DNA of 64,000 nt from Calliopsis andreniformis (taxonomy: Eukaryota; Arthropoda; Insecta; Hymenoptera; Andrenidae). Position numbers and translations under genes: made by a program. The stretch spans positions 1,426,001 through 1,490,000 of the forward strand of contig NW_027480507.1 in assembly GCF_051401765.1 (NCBI RefSeq), read 5' to 3'. Below the pieces are notes generated by a model, which had not been told where the DNA came from, ran no database searches, and saw nothing but the letters and a program-made list of their open reading frames with translations. This document shows positions 11,041 to 23,604 of this stretch, in pieces (positions within the stretch are counted from its first letter, which is position 1; every line of letters begins with the position of its first letter).

Positions 11041-12423
11041 TCAATCCTCTATCCTCAATGCTCAATCCTCAATCCTTAATCCTCAGTCGCCTGTCTTCAA
11101 TCCTCAATACTCAATCTTCAATCCGCAATCCTCAATCCTCAATCCTCAACCCTCATTCTTTAATCCTCAATACCCAATGCTCAATCTTCAATCCTCAATC
11201 CTCAATTCTCAATTCTCAATCCTCAATCCTCAGACCTCAGCCCTCAAACCTCAATCCTCAACACTCGGCTCTCATCCTCAATCCTCAATCCTCAATCCTC
11301 AATCCTCAATCGTCAGCCTTCAATCCTCAATACTCAGTCTTCAATCCTCAATCCTCAATCCTGAATCCTCAATCCTCATTCTACAATCCTCAATACCCAA
11401 TCCTCAGTCTTCAATCCTCAATCCTCGATCCTCAATTCTCAATCCTCCATCCTCAATATTCAATCCTCATTCTTCAATCCTCAATACCCAATACTCAATC
11501 TTCAATCCTCAATCCTCAATCCTCAATTCTCAGTCCTCAATCCTCTGTCCCCAGTCCTCACACCTCAATCCTCAACCCTCAGCCCTCATCGTCAATCCTC
11601 AATCCTCAGTCCTCAATCCTCAATCTTCAATCCTCAATACTCAATCCTCAATCGTCAGTCTTCAATCCTCAATACCCAATCTTCAATCCTCACTCCTCAA
11701 TACTCCATTCTCAATCCTCAATCCTCATTCTTCAATCCTCAATACCTAATCCTCAATCTTCAATCCTGAATCCTCAATCCTCAATTCTCAATCCTCATTC
11801 CTCAGTCCTCAGACCTCAAACCTCAATCCTCAACCCTCAGCCCTCATCCTCAATCCTCAATCCTCAATCTACAATCCTCAATACTCAATCCTCAATACTC
11901 AATCTTCAATCCTCAATCCTCAGTCCTCAAACCTCAATTCTGAATCCTCAATCCTGCATCCTCAATATTCAATCCTCAGTCCCCAATCCTCAATCTTCAA
12001 TCCTCAATCCTCAATCCTCAATCCGCAATCCTCAATCTTCAATCCTCAATACTCAATCTTCAATCCTCAATCCTCTATCCTCAATCCTCAATCCTCAATC
12101 CTCAAACCTCAATCTTCAATCCTCAATACTCAATCTTCAATCCTCAATCCTCTATCCCCAATCCTCAATCCTCAATCCTCAAACCTCAATCTTCAATCCT
12201 CAATCCTCAATCTTCAATCCTCTACCCTCAATCCTCAATACTCAAACTTCAATCCTCAATCCTCAGTCCTCAAACATCAATTCTGAATCCTCAATCCTGA
12301 ATCCTCAATCTTCAATCCTCAATCGCCAATCCTCAATCTTCAATCCTCAATCCTCAGTCCTCAATCCTCAATCCTCAGTCCTCAAACCTCAATTCTGAAT
12401 CCTCAATCCTGAATTCTCAATCT
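11041..12423 (+). repeat. K-upstream module, copy 1
   Basis: Begins with CAATGCTCAATCC, CCTTAATCC and CAGTCGCCTGTC (11084) and ends at the A-K anchor 12424. The same series starts at 22062 and 33366, each ending 1365-1366 bp later at an A-K anchor, with truncated versions at 43330 and 44265. It is also related to the 1270-bp units at 6893-9397. Confidence 0.83.
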
Positions 12424-12584
12424 ACGGCCCTCAGTCCTCAACAATCAGTTGTCAATCCTCAATCCTCAATAGAATATCCTCAATTCACAGTTTTGAATAC
12501 TCAATACTCAATCTGCAATCTTCAAACCTCTATCCAAAAACATCAATTCTCATCACTCAACCCTCAACACTCAGTCCTCAATAT
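12424..12584 (+). repeat. Anchor 7, class A-K
   Basis: First anchor with CTATCCAAAAACATC (C to A). About 1.07 kb of following heptads, including CATTCATCAATCC and CTGTCCTGAATTC, recur after the other A-K anchors. Confidence 0.9.
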
Positions 12585-13286
12585 TCAATCCTCAATCCTC
12601 AATCCTCAATCCTCAATCGTCAATCTTCAATCCTCAATCCTCAATCGTCAGTCTTCAATCCTCAACACACAGTCTTCAATCCTCAATCCTCAACCCTGAA
12701 TCCTCAATCCTCATTCATCAATCCTCAATACCCAATCCTCAATCTTCAATCCTCCATCCTCAACACTCAATCCTCAATCCTCATTCTTCAAACCTCAATA
12801 CCCAATCCTCAATCTTCAATCCTCAACACTCAATCCTCAATTCTCAATCCTCAAACCTCAGTCTTCAGTCCTCAAACCTCAATCCTCAACCCTCAGCCCT
12901 CATCGTCAATGCTCAATCCTCAGTCCTCAATCCTCAATCTTCAGTCCCCAATACTCAATCTTCAACCCTCTGTCCTGAATTCTCAATCCTCAATCCTCAA
13001 TCCTCAATCCTCCATCCTCAATCCTCAATCCTCAATCGTCAGTCTTCAATCCTCAACACTCAGTCTTCAATCCTCAATCCTCAACCCTGAATCCTCAATC
13101 CTCATTCTTCAATCCTCAATACCCAATCCTCAATCTTCAATCCTCAATCCTCAATCCTCAATTCCCAATCCTCCATCCTCAGTCCTCAGTGCTCAAACCT
13201 CTATCCTCAACCCTCAGCCCTCATCCTCAATCCTCAATCCTCAATCTTCAATCCTCAATCCGCAATCCTCAATATTCAATCATTAA

Positions 13287-14043
13287 TCCTCAATCCTCAG
13301 TCCTTAAACCTCAACTCTGAATCCTCAATCCTGAATCCTCTATCTTCAATCCTCAATCCCCAATCCTCAAACTTCAATCCTCAATACTCAATCTTCAATC
13401 ATCAATCCTTAATCCTCAATCCTCAATCCTCAATCCTCAATCCTCAATCTTCAATCCTCAATACTCAATCTGCAATTCTCAATCCTCAATCCTCAATCCT
13501 CAAACCTCATTCTTCAATCCTCAATACCGAATCCTCAATCTTCAATACTCATTCCTCAATCCACAATTCTCAATCCTGAATCCTCAATCCTCACACTTCA
13601 AACATCAGTACTCAACCCTCAGTCCTCGTCCTCAGTCCACAACCCTCAATCCTCAATCCTCAATCTTCAATCATCAATACTCAATCTTCAATCCTCAATC
13701 CTCAATACTCAATCCTCAATCCTCAATCCTCAGTCGCCTGTCTTCAATCCCCAATACTCAATCTTCAATCCGCAATCCTCAATCCTCAATCCTCAATCCT
13801 CATTCTTCAATCCTCAAAACCCAATGCTCAATCTTCAATCCTCAATCCTCAATTCTCAATTCTCAATCCTCAATCCTCAGTCCTCAGTCCTCAAACCTCA
13901 ATCCTCAACACTCAGCCCCCATCCTCAATCCTCAATCCTCAATCCTCAATCCTCAATCTTCAATCCTCAATACTCAATCTTCAATCCTCAATCCTCAGTC
14001 CTCAAACCTCAATTCTGAATCCTCAATCCTGAATTCTCAATCT
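13287..14043 (+). repeat. Link between A-K and B modules
   Basis: Heptads with CAATACCGAATCC, CACTTCAAACATCAG, a TCGTCC hexamer near 13626, CAGTCGCCTGTC near 13731 and CAGCCCCCATCC. The same link precedes B anchors at 36369, with parts before 25958 and 37848. Nothing else is seen. Confidence 0.72.
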
Positions 14044-14204
14044 AGGGCCCTCAGTCCTCAACAATCAGTTGTCAATACACAATCCTCAATAGAATATCCT
14101 CATTTCACAGTTTTCAATACTCAATACTCAATCTGCAATCTTCAAACCTCTATCCACAAACATCAATTCTCATCACTCAACCCTCAACACTCAGTCCTCA
14201 ATAT
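14044..14204 (+). repeat. Anchor 8, class B
   Basis: Starts AGGGCCCTCAG, with an intact GGGCCC palindrome. Private changes are GTCAATACACAATCC and CCTCATTTCACAG where others have CCTCAATTCACAG. It lies 1620 bp after anchor 7. Confidence 0.9.
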
Positions 14205-15017
14205 TCAATCCTCAATCCTCAGTCCTCAATCCTCAATCCTCAATCGTCAATCTTCAATCCTCAATACGCAATCTTCAATCCTCAATCCTCAATCCTCAAG
14301 CCTCAATCCTCATTCTTCAATCCTCAATACCCAATCCTCAATTTTCAATCCTCAACCCTCAATCCTCAATTCACAATCCTCAATCCTCAATCTTCAATCC
14401 TCATTCTTCAATCCTCAATACCCAATCCTCAATCTTCGATCCTCAATCCTCAATCCTCAATTCTCAATCCTCAATCCTCAGTCTTCAGTCCTCAAACCTC
14501 AATCCTCAACCTCAGCCCTCATCGTCAATCCTCAATCCTCAGTCCTCAATCCTCAATCTTCAATACCCAATACTCAATCTTCAGCACTCTGTCCTCAATC
14601 CTCAATCCTCAATCGTCAACCTTCAATCCTCAATACGCAATCTTCAATCCTCAATCCCCAATCCGCAATCCTCAATCCTCATTCTTCAATCCTCAAAACG
14701 CAATCCTCAATCTTCAATCCTCAATACTCAATCCTCAATTCTCAATCCTCAATCCTCAATCTTCAATCCTCATTCTTCAATCCTCAATACCCAATACACA
14801 ATCTTCAATCCTCAATCCTCAATCCTCAATTCTCAGTCCTCAATCCTCTGTCCTCAGTCCTCACACCTCAATCCTCAACCATCAGCCCTCATCGTCAATC
14901 CTCAATCCTCAGTCCTCAATCCTCAACCTTCAATCCTCAATACTCAATCTTCAATCCTCAATCCTCAATTCTCAATCCTCAATCCTCAATCCTCAATCCT
15001 CAATCCTCAATCCTCAA
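14205..15017 (+). repeat. B-downstream module with TCAACC and TCATCG hexamers
   Basis: Series: CAATACGCAATC, CAAGCCTC, CAATTTTCAATCC, CCTCAACCTCAGCCC (hexamer TCAACC), CTCATCGTC (hexamer TCATCG), CAATCCGCAATCC, AAACGCAATCC and CACACCTCAATCC. It repeats at 26119-26900, 31588-32700, 36530-37260, 38009-38830 and 41872-42680. Confidence 0.75.
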
Positions 15018-15437
15018 TCGTCAGTCTTCAATCCTCAATACCCAATCTTCAATCCTCACTCCTCAATCCTCCATTCTCAATCCTCAATCCTCATTCTTCA
15101 ATCCTCAATACCTAATCCTCAATCTTCAATCCTGAATCCTCAATCCTCAATTCTCAATCCTCATTCCTCAGTCCTCAGACCTCAAACCTCAATCCTCAAT
15201 CTTCAATCCTCAATACTCAATCCTCAATCGTCAGTCTTCAATCCTCAATACCCAATCTTCAATCCTCACTCCTCAATACTCCATTCTCAATCCTCAATCC
15301 TCATTCTTCAATCCTCAATACCTAATCCTCAATCTTCAATCCTGAATCCTCAATCCTCAATTCTCAATCCTCATTCCTCAGTCCTCAGACCTCAAACCTC
15401 AATCCTCAGCCCTCAGCCCTCATCCTCAATCCTCAAT
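15018..15437 (+). repeat. 210-bp tandem duplication
   Basis: TCGTCAGTCT occurs at 15018 and 15228, and CCATTCTCAA at 15071 and 15281. The step is 210 bp, exactly 30 heptads with no hexamer. One difference is CAATCCTCCATTC in the first unit against CAATACTCCATTC in the second. The second unit then joins the series leading to the A-K anchor 15999. Confidence 0.85.
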
Positions 15438-15998
15438 CCTCAATCTACAATCCTCAATACTCAATCCTCAATACTCAATCTTCAATCCTCAATCCTCAGT
15501 CCTCAAACCTCAATTCTGAATCCTCAATCCTGCATCCTCAATATTCAATCCTCAGTCCCCAATCCTCAATCTTCAATCCTCAATCCTCAATCCTCAATCC
15601 CCAATCCTCAATCTTCAATCCTCAATACTCAATCTTCAGTCCTCAATCCTCTATCCTCAATCCTCAATCCTCAATCCTCAAACCTCAATCTTCAATCCTC
15701 AATACTCAATCTTCAATCCTCAATCCTCTATCCTCAATCCTCAATCCTCAATCCTCAAACCTCAATCTTCGATCCTCAATCCTCAATCTTCAATCCTCTA
15801 CCCTCAATCCTCAATACTCAAACTTCAATCCTCAATCCTCAGTCCTCAAACATCAATTCTGAATCCTCAATCCTGAATCCTCAACTTCAATCCTCAATCG
15901 CCAATCCTCAATCTTCAATCCTCAATCCTCAATCCTCAATCCTCAATCCTCAGTCCTCAAACCTCAATTCTGAATCCTCAATCCTGAATTCTCAATCT

Positions 15999-16159
15999 AC
16001 GGCCCTCAGTCCTCAACAATCAGTTGTCAATCCTCAATCCTCAATAGAATATCCTCAATTCACAGTTTTGAATACTCAATACTCAATCTGCAATCTTCAA
16101 ACCTCTATCCAAAAACATCAATTCTCATCACTCAACCCTCAACACTCAGTCCTCAATAT
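15999..16159 (+). repeat. Anchor 9, class A-K
   Basis: CTATCCAAAAACATC present. The upstream flank has a one-base deletion, CCTCAACTTCAATCC near 15881, shared only with the flank of anchor 13 (near 23326). Confidence 0.9.
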
Positions 16160-18233
16160 TCAATCCTCAATCCTCAATCCTCAATCCTCAATCGTCAATC
16201 TTCAATCCTCAATCCTCAATCGTCAGTCTTCAATCCTCAACACTCAGTCTTCAATCCTCAATCCTCAACCCTGAATCCTCAATCCTCATTCATCAATCCT
16301 CAATACCCAATCCTCAGTCTTCAATCCTCCATCCTCAACACTCAATCCTCAATCCTCATTCTTCAAACCTCAATACCCAATCCTCAATCTTCAATCCTCA
16401 ACACTCAATCCTCAATTCTCAATCCTCAAACCTCAGTCTTCAGTCCTCAAACCTCAATCCTCAACCCTCAGCCCTCATCGTCAATGCTCAATCCTCAGTC
16501 CTCAATCCTCAATCTTCAGTCCCCAATACTCAATCTTCAACCCTCTGTCCTGAATTCTCAATCCTCAATCCTCAATCCTGAATCCTCCATCCTCAATCCT
16601 CAATCCTCAATCGTCAGTCTTCAATCCTCAACACTCAGTCTTCAATCCTCAATCCTCAACCCTGAATCCTCAATCCTCATTCTTCAATCCTCAATACCCA
16701 ATCCTCAATCTTCAATCCTCAATCCTCAATCCTCAATTCCCAATCCTCCATCCTCAGTCCTCAGTGCTCAAACCTCTATCCTCAACCCTCAGCCCTCATC
16801 CTCAATCCTCAATCCTCAATCTTCAATCCTCAATCCGCAATCCTCAATATTCAATCATCAATCCTCAATCCTCAGTCCTCAAACCTCAACTCTGAATCCT
16901 CAATCCTGAATCCTCTATCTTCAATCCTCAATCCCCAATCCTCAAACTTCAATCCTCAATACTCAATCTTCAATCATCAATCCTCAATCCTCAATCCTCA
17001 ATCCTCAATCCTCAATCCTCAATCTTCAATCCTCAATACTCAATCTGCAATTCTCAATCCTCAATTCTCAATTCTCAATCCTCAATCCTCAGTCCTCAGT
17101 CCTCAAACCTCAATCCTCAACACTCAGCCCCCATCCTCAATCCTCAATCCTCAATCGTCAATCTTCAATCCTCAATACGCAATCTTCAATCCTCAATCCC
17201 CAATCCGCAATCCTCAATCCTCATTCTTCAATCCTGAAAACGCAATCCTCAATCTTCAATCCTCAATCCTCAATCCTCAATTCTCAATCCTCAATCCTCA
17301 ATCTTCAATCCTCATTCTTCAATCCTCAATACCCAATACACAATCTTCAATCCTCAATCCTCTGTCCTCAGTCCTCACACCTCAATCCTCAACCATCAGC
17401 CCTCATCGTCAATCCTCAATCCTCAGTCCTCAATCCTCAACCTTCAATCCTCAATACTCAATCTTCAATCCTCAATCCTCAATTCTCAATCCTCAATCCT
17501 CAATCCTCAATCCTCAATCCTCAATCCTCAATCGTCAGTCTTCAATCCTCAATACCCAATCTTCAATCCTCACTCCTCAATCCTCCATTCTCAATCCTCA
17601 ATCCTCATTCTTCAATCCTCAATACCTAATCCTCAATCTTCAATCCTGAATCCTCAATCCTCAATTCTCAATCCTCATTCCTCAGTCCTCAGACCTCAAA
17701 CCTCAATCCTCAACCCTCAGCCCTCATACTCAATCCTCAATCCTCAATCTACAATTCTCAATACTCAATCCTCAATACTCAATCTTCAACCCTCAATCCT
17801 CAGTCCTCAAACCTCAATTCTGAATCCTCAATCCTGCATCCTCAATCTTCAATCCTCAATCCCCAATCCTCAATCTTCAATACTCAATCCTCAATCCTCA
17901 ATCCTCAATCCTCAATCTTCAATCCTCAATACTCAATCTTCAATCCTCAATCCTCTATCCTCAATCCTCAAACCTCAATCCTCAAACCTCAATCTTCAAT
18001 CCTCAATCCTCAATCTTCAATCCTCTATACTCAATCCTCAATACTCAAACTTCAATCCTCAATCCTCAGTCCTCAAACTTCAATTCTGAATCCTCAATCC
18101 TGAATCCTCAATCTTCAATCCTCAATCGCCAATCCTCAATCTTCAATCCTCAATCCTCAATCCTCAATCCTCAATCCTCAATCCTCAGTCCTCAAACCTC
18201 AATTCTGAATCCTCAATCCTGAATTCTCAATCT

Positions 18234-18394
18234 ACGGCCCTCAGTCCTCAACAATCAGTTGTCAATCCTCAATCCTCAATAGAATATCCTCAATTCACAG
18301 TTTTGAATACTCAATACTCAATCTGCAATCTTCAAACCTCTATACACAAACATCAATTCTCATCACTCAACCCTCAACACTCAGTCCTCAATAT
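18234..18394 (+). repeat. Anchor 10, class A-T
   Basis: First anchor with CTATACACAAAC. The heptads after it (CAATACGCAGTC, CAAGCCTC, CAATTTTC) are those normally found after B anchors, so an A-T anchor has been joined to a B-type downstream module. Confidence 0.9.
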
Positions 18395-19909
18395 TCAATC
18401 CTCAATCCTCAGTCCTCAATCCTCAATCCTCAATCGTCAATCTTCAATCCTCAATACGCAGTCTTCAATCCTCAATCCTCAATCCTCAAGCCTCAATCCT
18501 CATTCTTCAATCCTCAATACCCAATCCTCAATTTTCAATCCTCAACCCTCAATCCTCAATTCTCAATCCTCAATCCTCAATCTTCAATCCTCATTCTTCA
18601 ATCCTCAATACCCAATACTAAATCTTCAATCCTCAATCCTCAATCCTCAATTCTCAATCCTCAATCCTCAGTCTTCAGTCCTCAAACCTCAATCCTCAAC
18701 CTCAGCCCTCATCGTCAATCCTCAATCCTCAGTCCTCAATCCTCAATCTTCAATACCCAATACTCAATCTTCAGCCCTCTGTCCTCAATCCTCAATCCTC
18801 AATCGTCAATCTTCAATCCTCAATACGCAATCTTCAATCCTCAATCCCCAATCCGCAATCCTCAATCCTCATTCTTCAATCCTCAAAACGCAATCCTCAA
18901 TCTTCAATCCTCAATCCTCAATACTCAATTCTCAATCCTCAATCCTCAATCTTCAATCCTCATTCTTCAATCCTCAATACCCAATACTCAATCTTCAATC
19001 CTCAATCCTCAATCCTCAATTCTCAGTCCTCAATCCTCTGTCCTCAGTCCTCACACCTCAATCCTCAACCATCAGCCCTCATCGTCAATCCTCAATCCTC
19101 AGTCCTCAATCCTCAATCTTCAATCCTCAATACTCAATCTTCAATCCTCAATCCTCAATTCTCAATCCTCAATCCTCAATCCTCAATCCTCAATCCTCAA
19201 TCCTCAATCGTCAGTCTTCAATCCTCAATACCCAATCTTCAATCCTCACTCCTCAATCCTCCATTCTCAATCCTCAATCCTCATTCTTCAATCCTCAATA
19301 CCTAATCCTCAATCTTCAATCCTGAATCTTCAATCCTCAATTCTCAATCCTCATTCCTCAGTCCTCAGACCTCAAACCTCAATCCTCAACCCTCAGCCCT
19401 CACCCTCAATCCTCAATCCTCAATCTACAATCCTCAATACTCAATCCTCAATACTCAATCTTCAATCCTCAATCCTCAGTCCTCAAACCTCAATTCTGAA
19501 TCCTCAATCCTGCATCCTCAATCTTCAATCCTCAATCCCCAATCCTCAATCTTCAATCCTCAATCCTCAATCCTCAATCCTCAATCCTCAATCTTCAATC
19601 CTCAATACTCAATCTTCAATCCTCAATCCTCAATCCTCAATCCTCAATCCTCAATCCTCAAACCTCAATCTTCAATCCTCAATCCTCTATCTTCAATTCT
19701 CTATCCTCAATCCTCAATACTCAAACTTCAATCCTCAATCCTCAGTCCTCAAACTTCAATTCTGAATCCTCAATGCTGAATCCTCAATCTTCAATCCTCA
19801 ATCGCCAATCCTCAATCTTCAATCCTCAATCCTCAATCCTCAATCCTCAATCCTCAATCCTCAGTCCTCAAACCTCAATTCTGAATCCTCAATCCTGAAT
19901 TCTCAATCT

Positions 19910-20070
19910 ACGGCCCTCAGTCCTCAACAATCAGTTGTCAATCCTCAATCCTCAATAGAATATCCTCAATTCACAGTTTTGAATACTCAATACTCAATCT
20001 GCAATCTTCAAAACTCTATACACAAACATCAATTCTCATCACTCAACCCTCAACACTCAGTCCTCAATAC
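19910..20070 (+). repeat. Anchor 11, class A-T
   Basis: CTATACACAAAC preceded by a private CAAAACTC (20013 A), and the final heptad is TCAATAC in place of TCAATAT. Its partner at 29282 has neither change, so both arose after duplication or were lost there by conversion. Confidence 0.9.
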
Positions 20071-20608
20071 TCAATCCTCAATCCTCAATCCTCAATCCTC
20101 AATCGTCAATCTTCAATCCTCTATACGCAATCTTCAATCCTCCATCCTCAACACTCAATCCTCAATCCTCATTCTTCAAACCTCAATACCCAATCCTCAA
20201 TCTTCAATCCTCAACACTCAATCCTCAATTCTCAATCCTCAATCCTCAGTCTTCAGTCCTCAAACCTCAATCCTCAACCCTCAGCCCTCATCGTCAATCC
20301 TCAATCCTCAGTCCTCAATCCTCAATCTTCAGTCCCCAATACTCAATCTTCAACCCTCTGTCCTCAATTCTCAATCCTCAATCCTCAATCCTCAATCCTC
20401 AATCCTCAATCCTCAATCGTCAATCCTCATTCTTCAATCCTCAATACCCAATACTAAATCTTCAATCCTCAATCCTCAATCCTCAATTCTCAATCCTCCA
20501 TCCTCAGTCCTCAGTTCTCAATCTTCAATCCTCAATACTCAATCTTCAATCCTCAATCCTCAGTCCTCAAACCTCAATTCTGAATCCTCAATCCTGAATT
20601 CTCAATCT

Positions 20609-20769
20609 ACGGCCCTCAGTCCTCAACAATCAGTTGTCAATCCTCAATCCTCAACAGAATATCCTCAATTCACAGTTTTCAATACTCAATACTCAATATG
20701 CAATCTTCAAACCTCTATCCACAAACATCAATTCTCATCACTCAACCCTCAACACTCAGTCCTCAATAT
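20609..20769 (+). repeat. Anchor 12, class A'
   Basis: Has CCTCAACAGAATATCC, GTTTTCAATAC and CAATATGCAATC. It lies 699 bp (100 heptads minus one TCATCG hexamer) after an A-T anchor. The same 699-bp pairing occurs at 29282-29981, 39524-40223 and 55866-56565. Confidence 0.9.
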
Positions 20770-21744
20770 TCAATCCTCAATCCTCAATCCTCAATCCTCA
20801 ATCCTCAATCGTCAATCTTCAATCCTCAATACGCAATCTTCAATCCTCAATCATCAATCCTCAATCCTCAATCCTCATTCTTCAATCCTCAATACCCAAT
20901 CCTCAATTTTCAATCCTCAACCCTCAATCCTCAATTCTCAATCCTCAATTCTCAATCTTCAATCCTGATTCTTCAATCCTCAATACCCAATACTAAATCT
21001 TCAATCCTCAATCCTCAATCCTCAATTCTCAATCCTCAATCCTCAGTCTTCAGTCCTCAAACCTCAATCCTCAACCCTCAGCCCTCATCGTCAATCCTCA
21101 ATCCTCAGTCCTCAATCCTCAATCTTCAATACCCAATACTCAATCTTCAGCCCTCTGTCCTCAATTCTCAATCCTCAATCCTCAATCCTCAATCCTCAAT
21201 CCTCAATCGTCAGTCTTCAATCCTCAATACTCAGTCTTCAATCCTCAATCCTTAATCCTGAATCCTCAATCCTCATTCTACAATCCTCAATACCCAATCC
21301 TCAATCTTCAATCCTGAATCCTCGATCCTCAATTCTCAATCCTCCACCCTCAGTCCTCAGTCCTCAAACCTCTATCCTCAACCCTCAGCCCTCATCCTCA
21401 ATCCTCAATCCTCAACCTTCAATCCTCAATCCGCAATGCTCAATATTCAATCATCAATCCTCAATCCTCAGTCATCAAACCTCAATTCTGAATCCTCAAT
21501 CCTGAATCCTCAATCTTCAATCCTCAATCCCCAATCCTCAATCTTCAATCCTCAATACTCAATCTTCAATCATCAATCCTCAATCCTCAATCCTCAATCC
21601 TCAATCCTCAATCCTCAATCTTCAATCCTCAATACTCAATCTGCAATTCTCAATCCTCAATCCTCAATCCTCAATCCTCAAACCTCATACTTCAACCCTC
21701 AATACCGAATCCTCAATCTTCAATACACAATCCCCAATCCTCAA

Positions 21745-22061
21745 ACTTCAATCCTCAATACTCAATCTTCAATCATCAATCCTCACTCCTCAATCCTCAA
21801 TCCTCAATCCCCAATCCTCAATCTTCAATCCTCAATACTCAATCTGCAATTCTCAATCCTCAATCCTCAATCCTCAAATCTCATTCTTCAATCCTCAATA
21901 GCGAATCCTCAATCTTCAATACTCATTCCTCAATCCTCAATTCTCAATCCTGAATCCTTAATCCTCACACTTCAAACATCAATACTCAACTATCAGTCCT
22001 CGTCCTCAATCCACAACCCCCAATCCTCAATCCTCAATCTTCAATCATCAATACTCAATCT
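21745..22061 (+). repeat. Junction between 4.6-kb copy and K-upstream module
   Basis: Heptads with CAAACTTCAATCC, CCTCAATAGCGAATCC and CACTTCAAACATC. The private AATAGCGAATCC is also at about 10876, where the other modules have AATACCGAATCC, linking this stretch to the first K-upstream module. Confidence 0.7.
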
Positions 22062-23443
22062 TCAATCCTCTATCCTCAATGCTCAATCCTCAATCCTTAA
22101 TCCTCAGTCGCCTGTCTTCAATCCTCAATACTCAATCTTCAATCCGCAATCCTCAATCCTCAATCCTCAACCCTCATTCTTTAATCCTCAATACCCAATG
22201 CTCAATCTTCAATCCTCAATCCTCAATTCTCAATTCTCAATCCTCAATCCTCAGACCTCAGCCCTCAAACCTCAATCCTCAACACTCGGCCCTCATCCTC
22301 AATCCTCAATCCTCAATCCTCAATCCTCAATCGTCAGTCTTCAATCCTCAATACTCAGTCTTCAATCCTCAATCCTCAATCCTGAATCCTCAATCCTCAT
22401 TCTACAATCCTCAATACCCAATCCTCAGTCTTCAATCCTCAATCCTCGATCCTCAATTCTCAATCCTCCATCCTCAATATTCAATCCTCATTCTTCAATC
22501 CTCAATACCCAATACTCAATCTTCAATCCTCAATCCTCAATCCTCAATTCTCAGTCCTCAATCCTCTGTCCCCAGTCCTCACACCTCAATCCTCAACCCT
22601 CAGTCCTCATCGTCAATCCTCAATCCTCAGTCCTCAATCCTCAATCTTCAATACTCAATACTCAATCCTCAATCGTCAGTCTTCAATCCTCAATACCCAA
22701 TCTTCAATCCTCACTCCTCAATACTCCATTCTCAATCCTCAATCCTCATTCTTCAATCCTCAATACCTAATCCTCAATCTTCAATCCTGAATCCTCAATC
22801 CTCAATTCTCAATCCTCATTCCTCAGTCCTCAGACCTCAAACCTCAATCCTCAGCCCTCAGCCCTCATCCTCAATCCTCAATCCTCAATCTACAATCCTC
22901 AATACTCAATCCTCAATACTCAATCTTCAATCCTCAATCCTCAGTCCTCAAACCTCAATTCTGAATCCTCAATCCTGCATCCTCAATATTCAATCCTCAG
23001 TCCCCAATCCTCAATCTTCAATCCTCAATCCTCAATCCTCAATCCCCAATCCTCAATCTTCAATCCTCAATACTCAATCTTCAGTCCTCAATCCTCTATC
23101 CTCAATCCTCAATCCTCAATCCTCAAACCTCAATCTTCAATCCTCAATACTCAATCTTCAATCCTCAATCCTCTATCCTCAATCCTCAATCCTCAATCCT
23201 CAAACCTCAATCTTCGATCCTCAATCCTCAATCTTCAATCCTCTACCCTCAATCCTCAATACTCAAACTTCAATCCTCAATCCTCAGTCCTCAAACATCA
23301 ATTCTGAATCCTCAATCCTGAATCCTCAACTTCAATCCTCAATCGCCAATCCTCAATCTTCAATCCTCAATCCTCAATCCTCAATCCTCAATCCTCAGTC
23401 CTCAAACCTCAATTCTGAATCCTCAATCCTGAATTCTCAATCT
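22062..23443 (+). repeat. K-upstream module, copy 2
   Basis: Offset 11021 from copy 1 at 11041. It carries the CTCAGCCCTCAGCCC variant (near 22850) and the CCTCAACTTCAATCC one-base deletion (near 23326), both shared with 15400-15890. Its right half therefore came from that copy (offset 7445), while its left half resembles copy 1. Confidence 0.82.
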
Positions 23444-23604
23444 ACGGCCCTCAGTCCTCAACAATCAGTTGTCAATCCTCAATCCTCAATAGAATATCCT
23501 CAATTCACAGTTTTGAATACTCAATACTCAATCTGCAATCTTCAAACCTCTATCCAAAAACATCAATTCTCATCACTCAACCCTCAACACTCAGTCCTCA
23601 ATAT
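23444..23604 (+). repeat. Anchor 13, class A-K
   Basis: CTATCCAAAAACATC present. Flanking markers tie it to anchor 9 (offset 7445), although its order in the super-repeat is that of anchor 7. Confidence 0.9.

Larger units (their letters stand above)
17134..21744 (+). repeat. 4.6-kb segmental duplication, copy 1
   Basis: These 4611 bp match 26506-31116 at a constant 9372-bp offset, with no length change noticed. Anchors 10, 11 and 12 correspond to 16, 17 and 18. Differences I found are 18065 C / 27437 G, 18500 T / 27872 C, 20013 A / 29385 C and 20070 C / 29442 T; I did not align every base. Such identity in a drifting satellite means a recent copying event or an assembly duplication. The left edge falls in CCTCAATCC repeats after CAGCCCCCA; the right edge is just before CAAACTTC. 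Confidence 0.9.
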
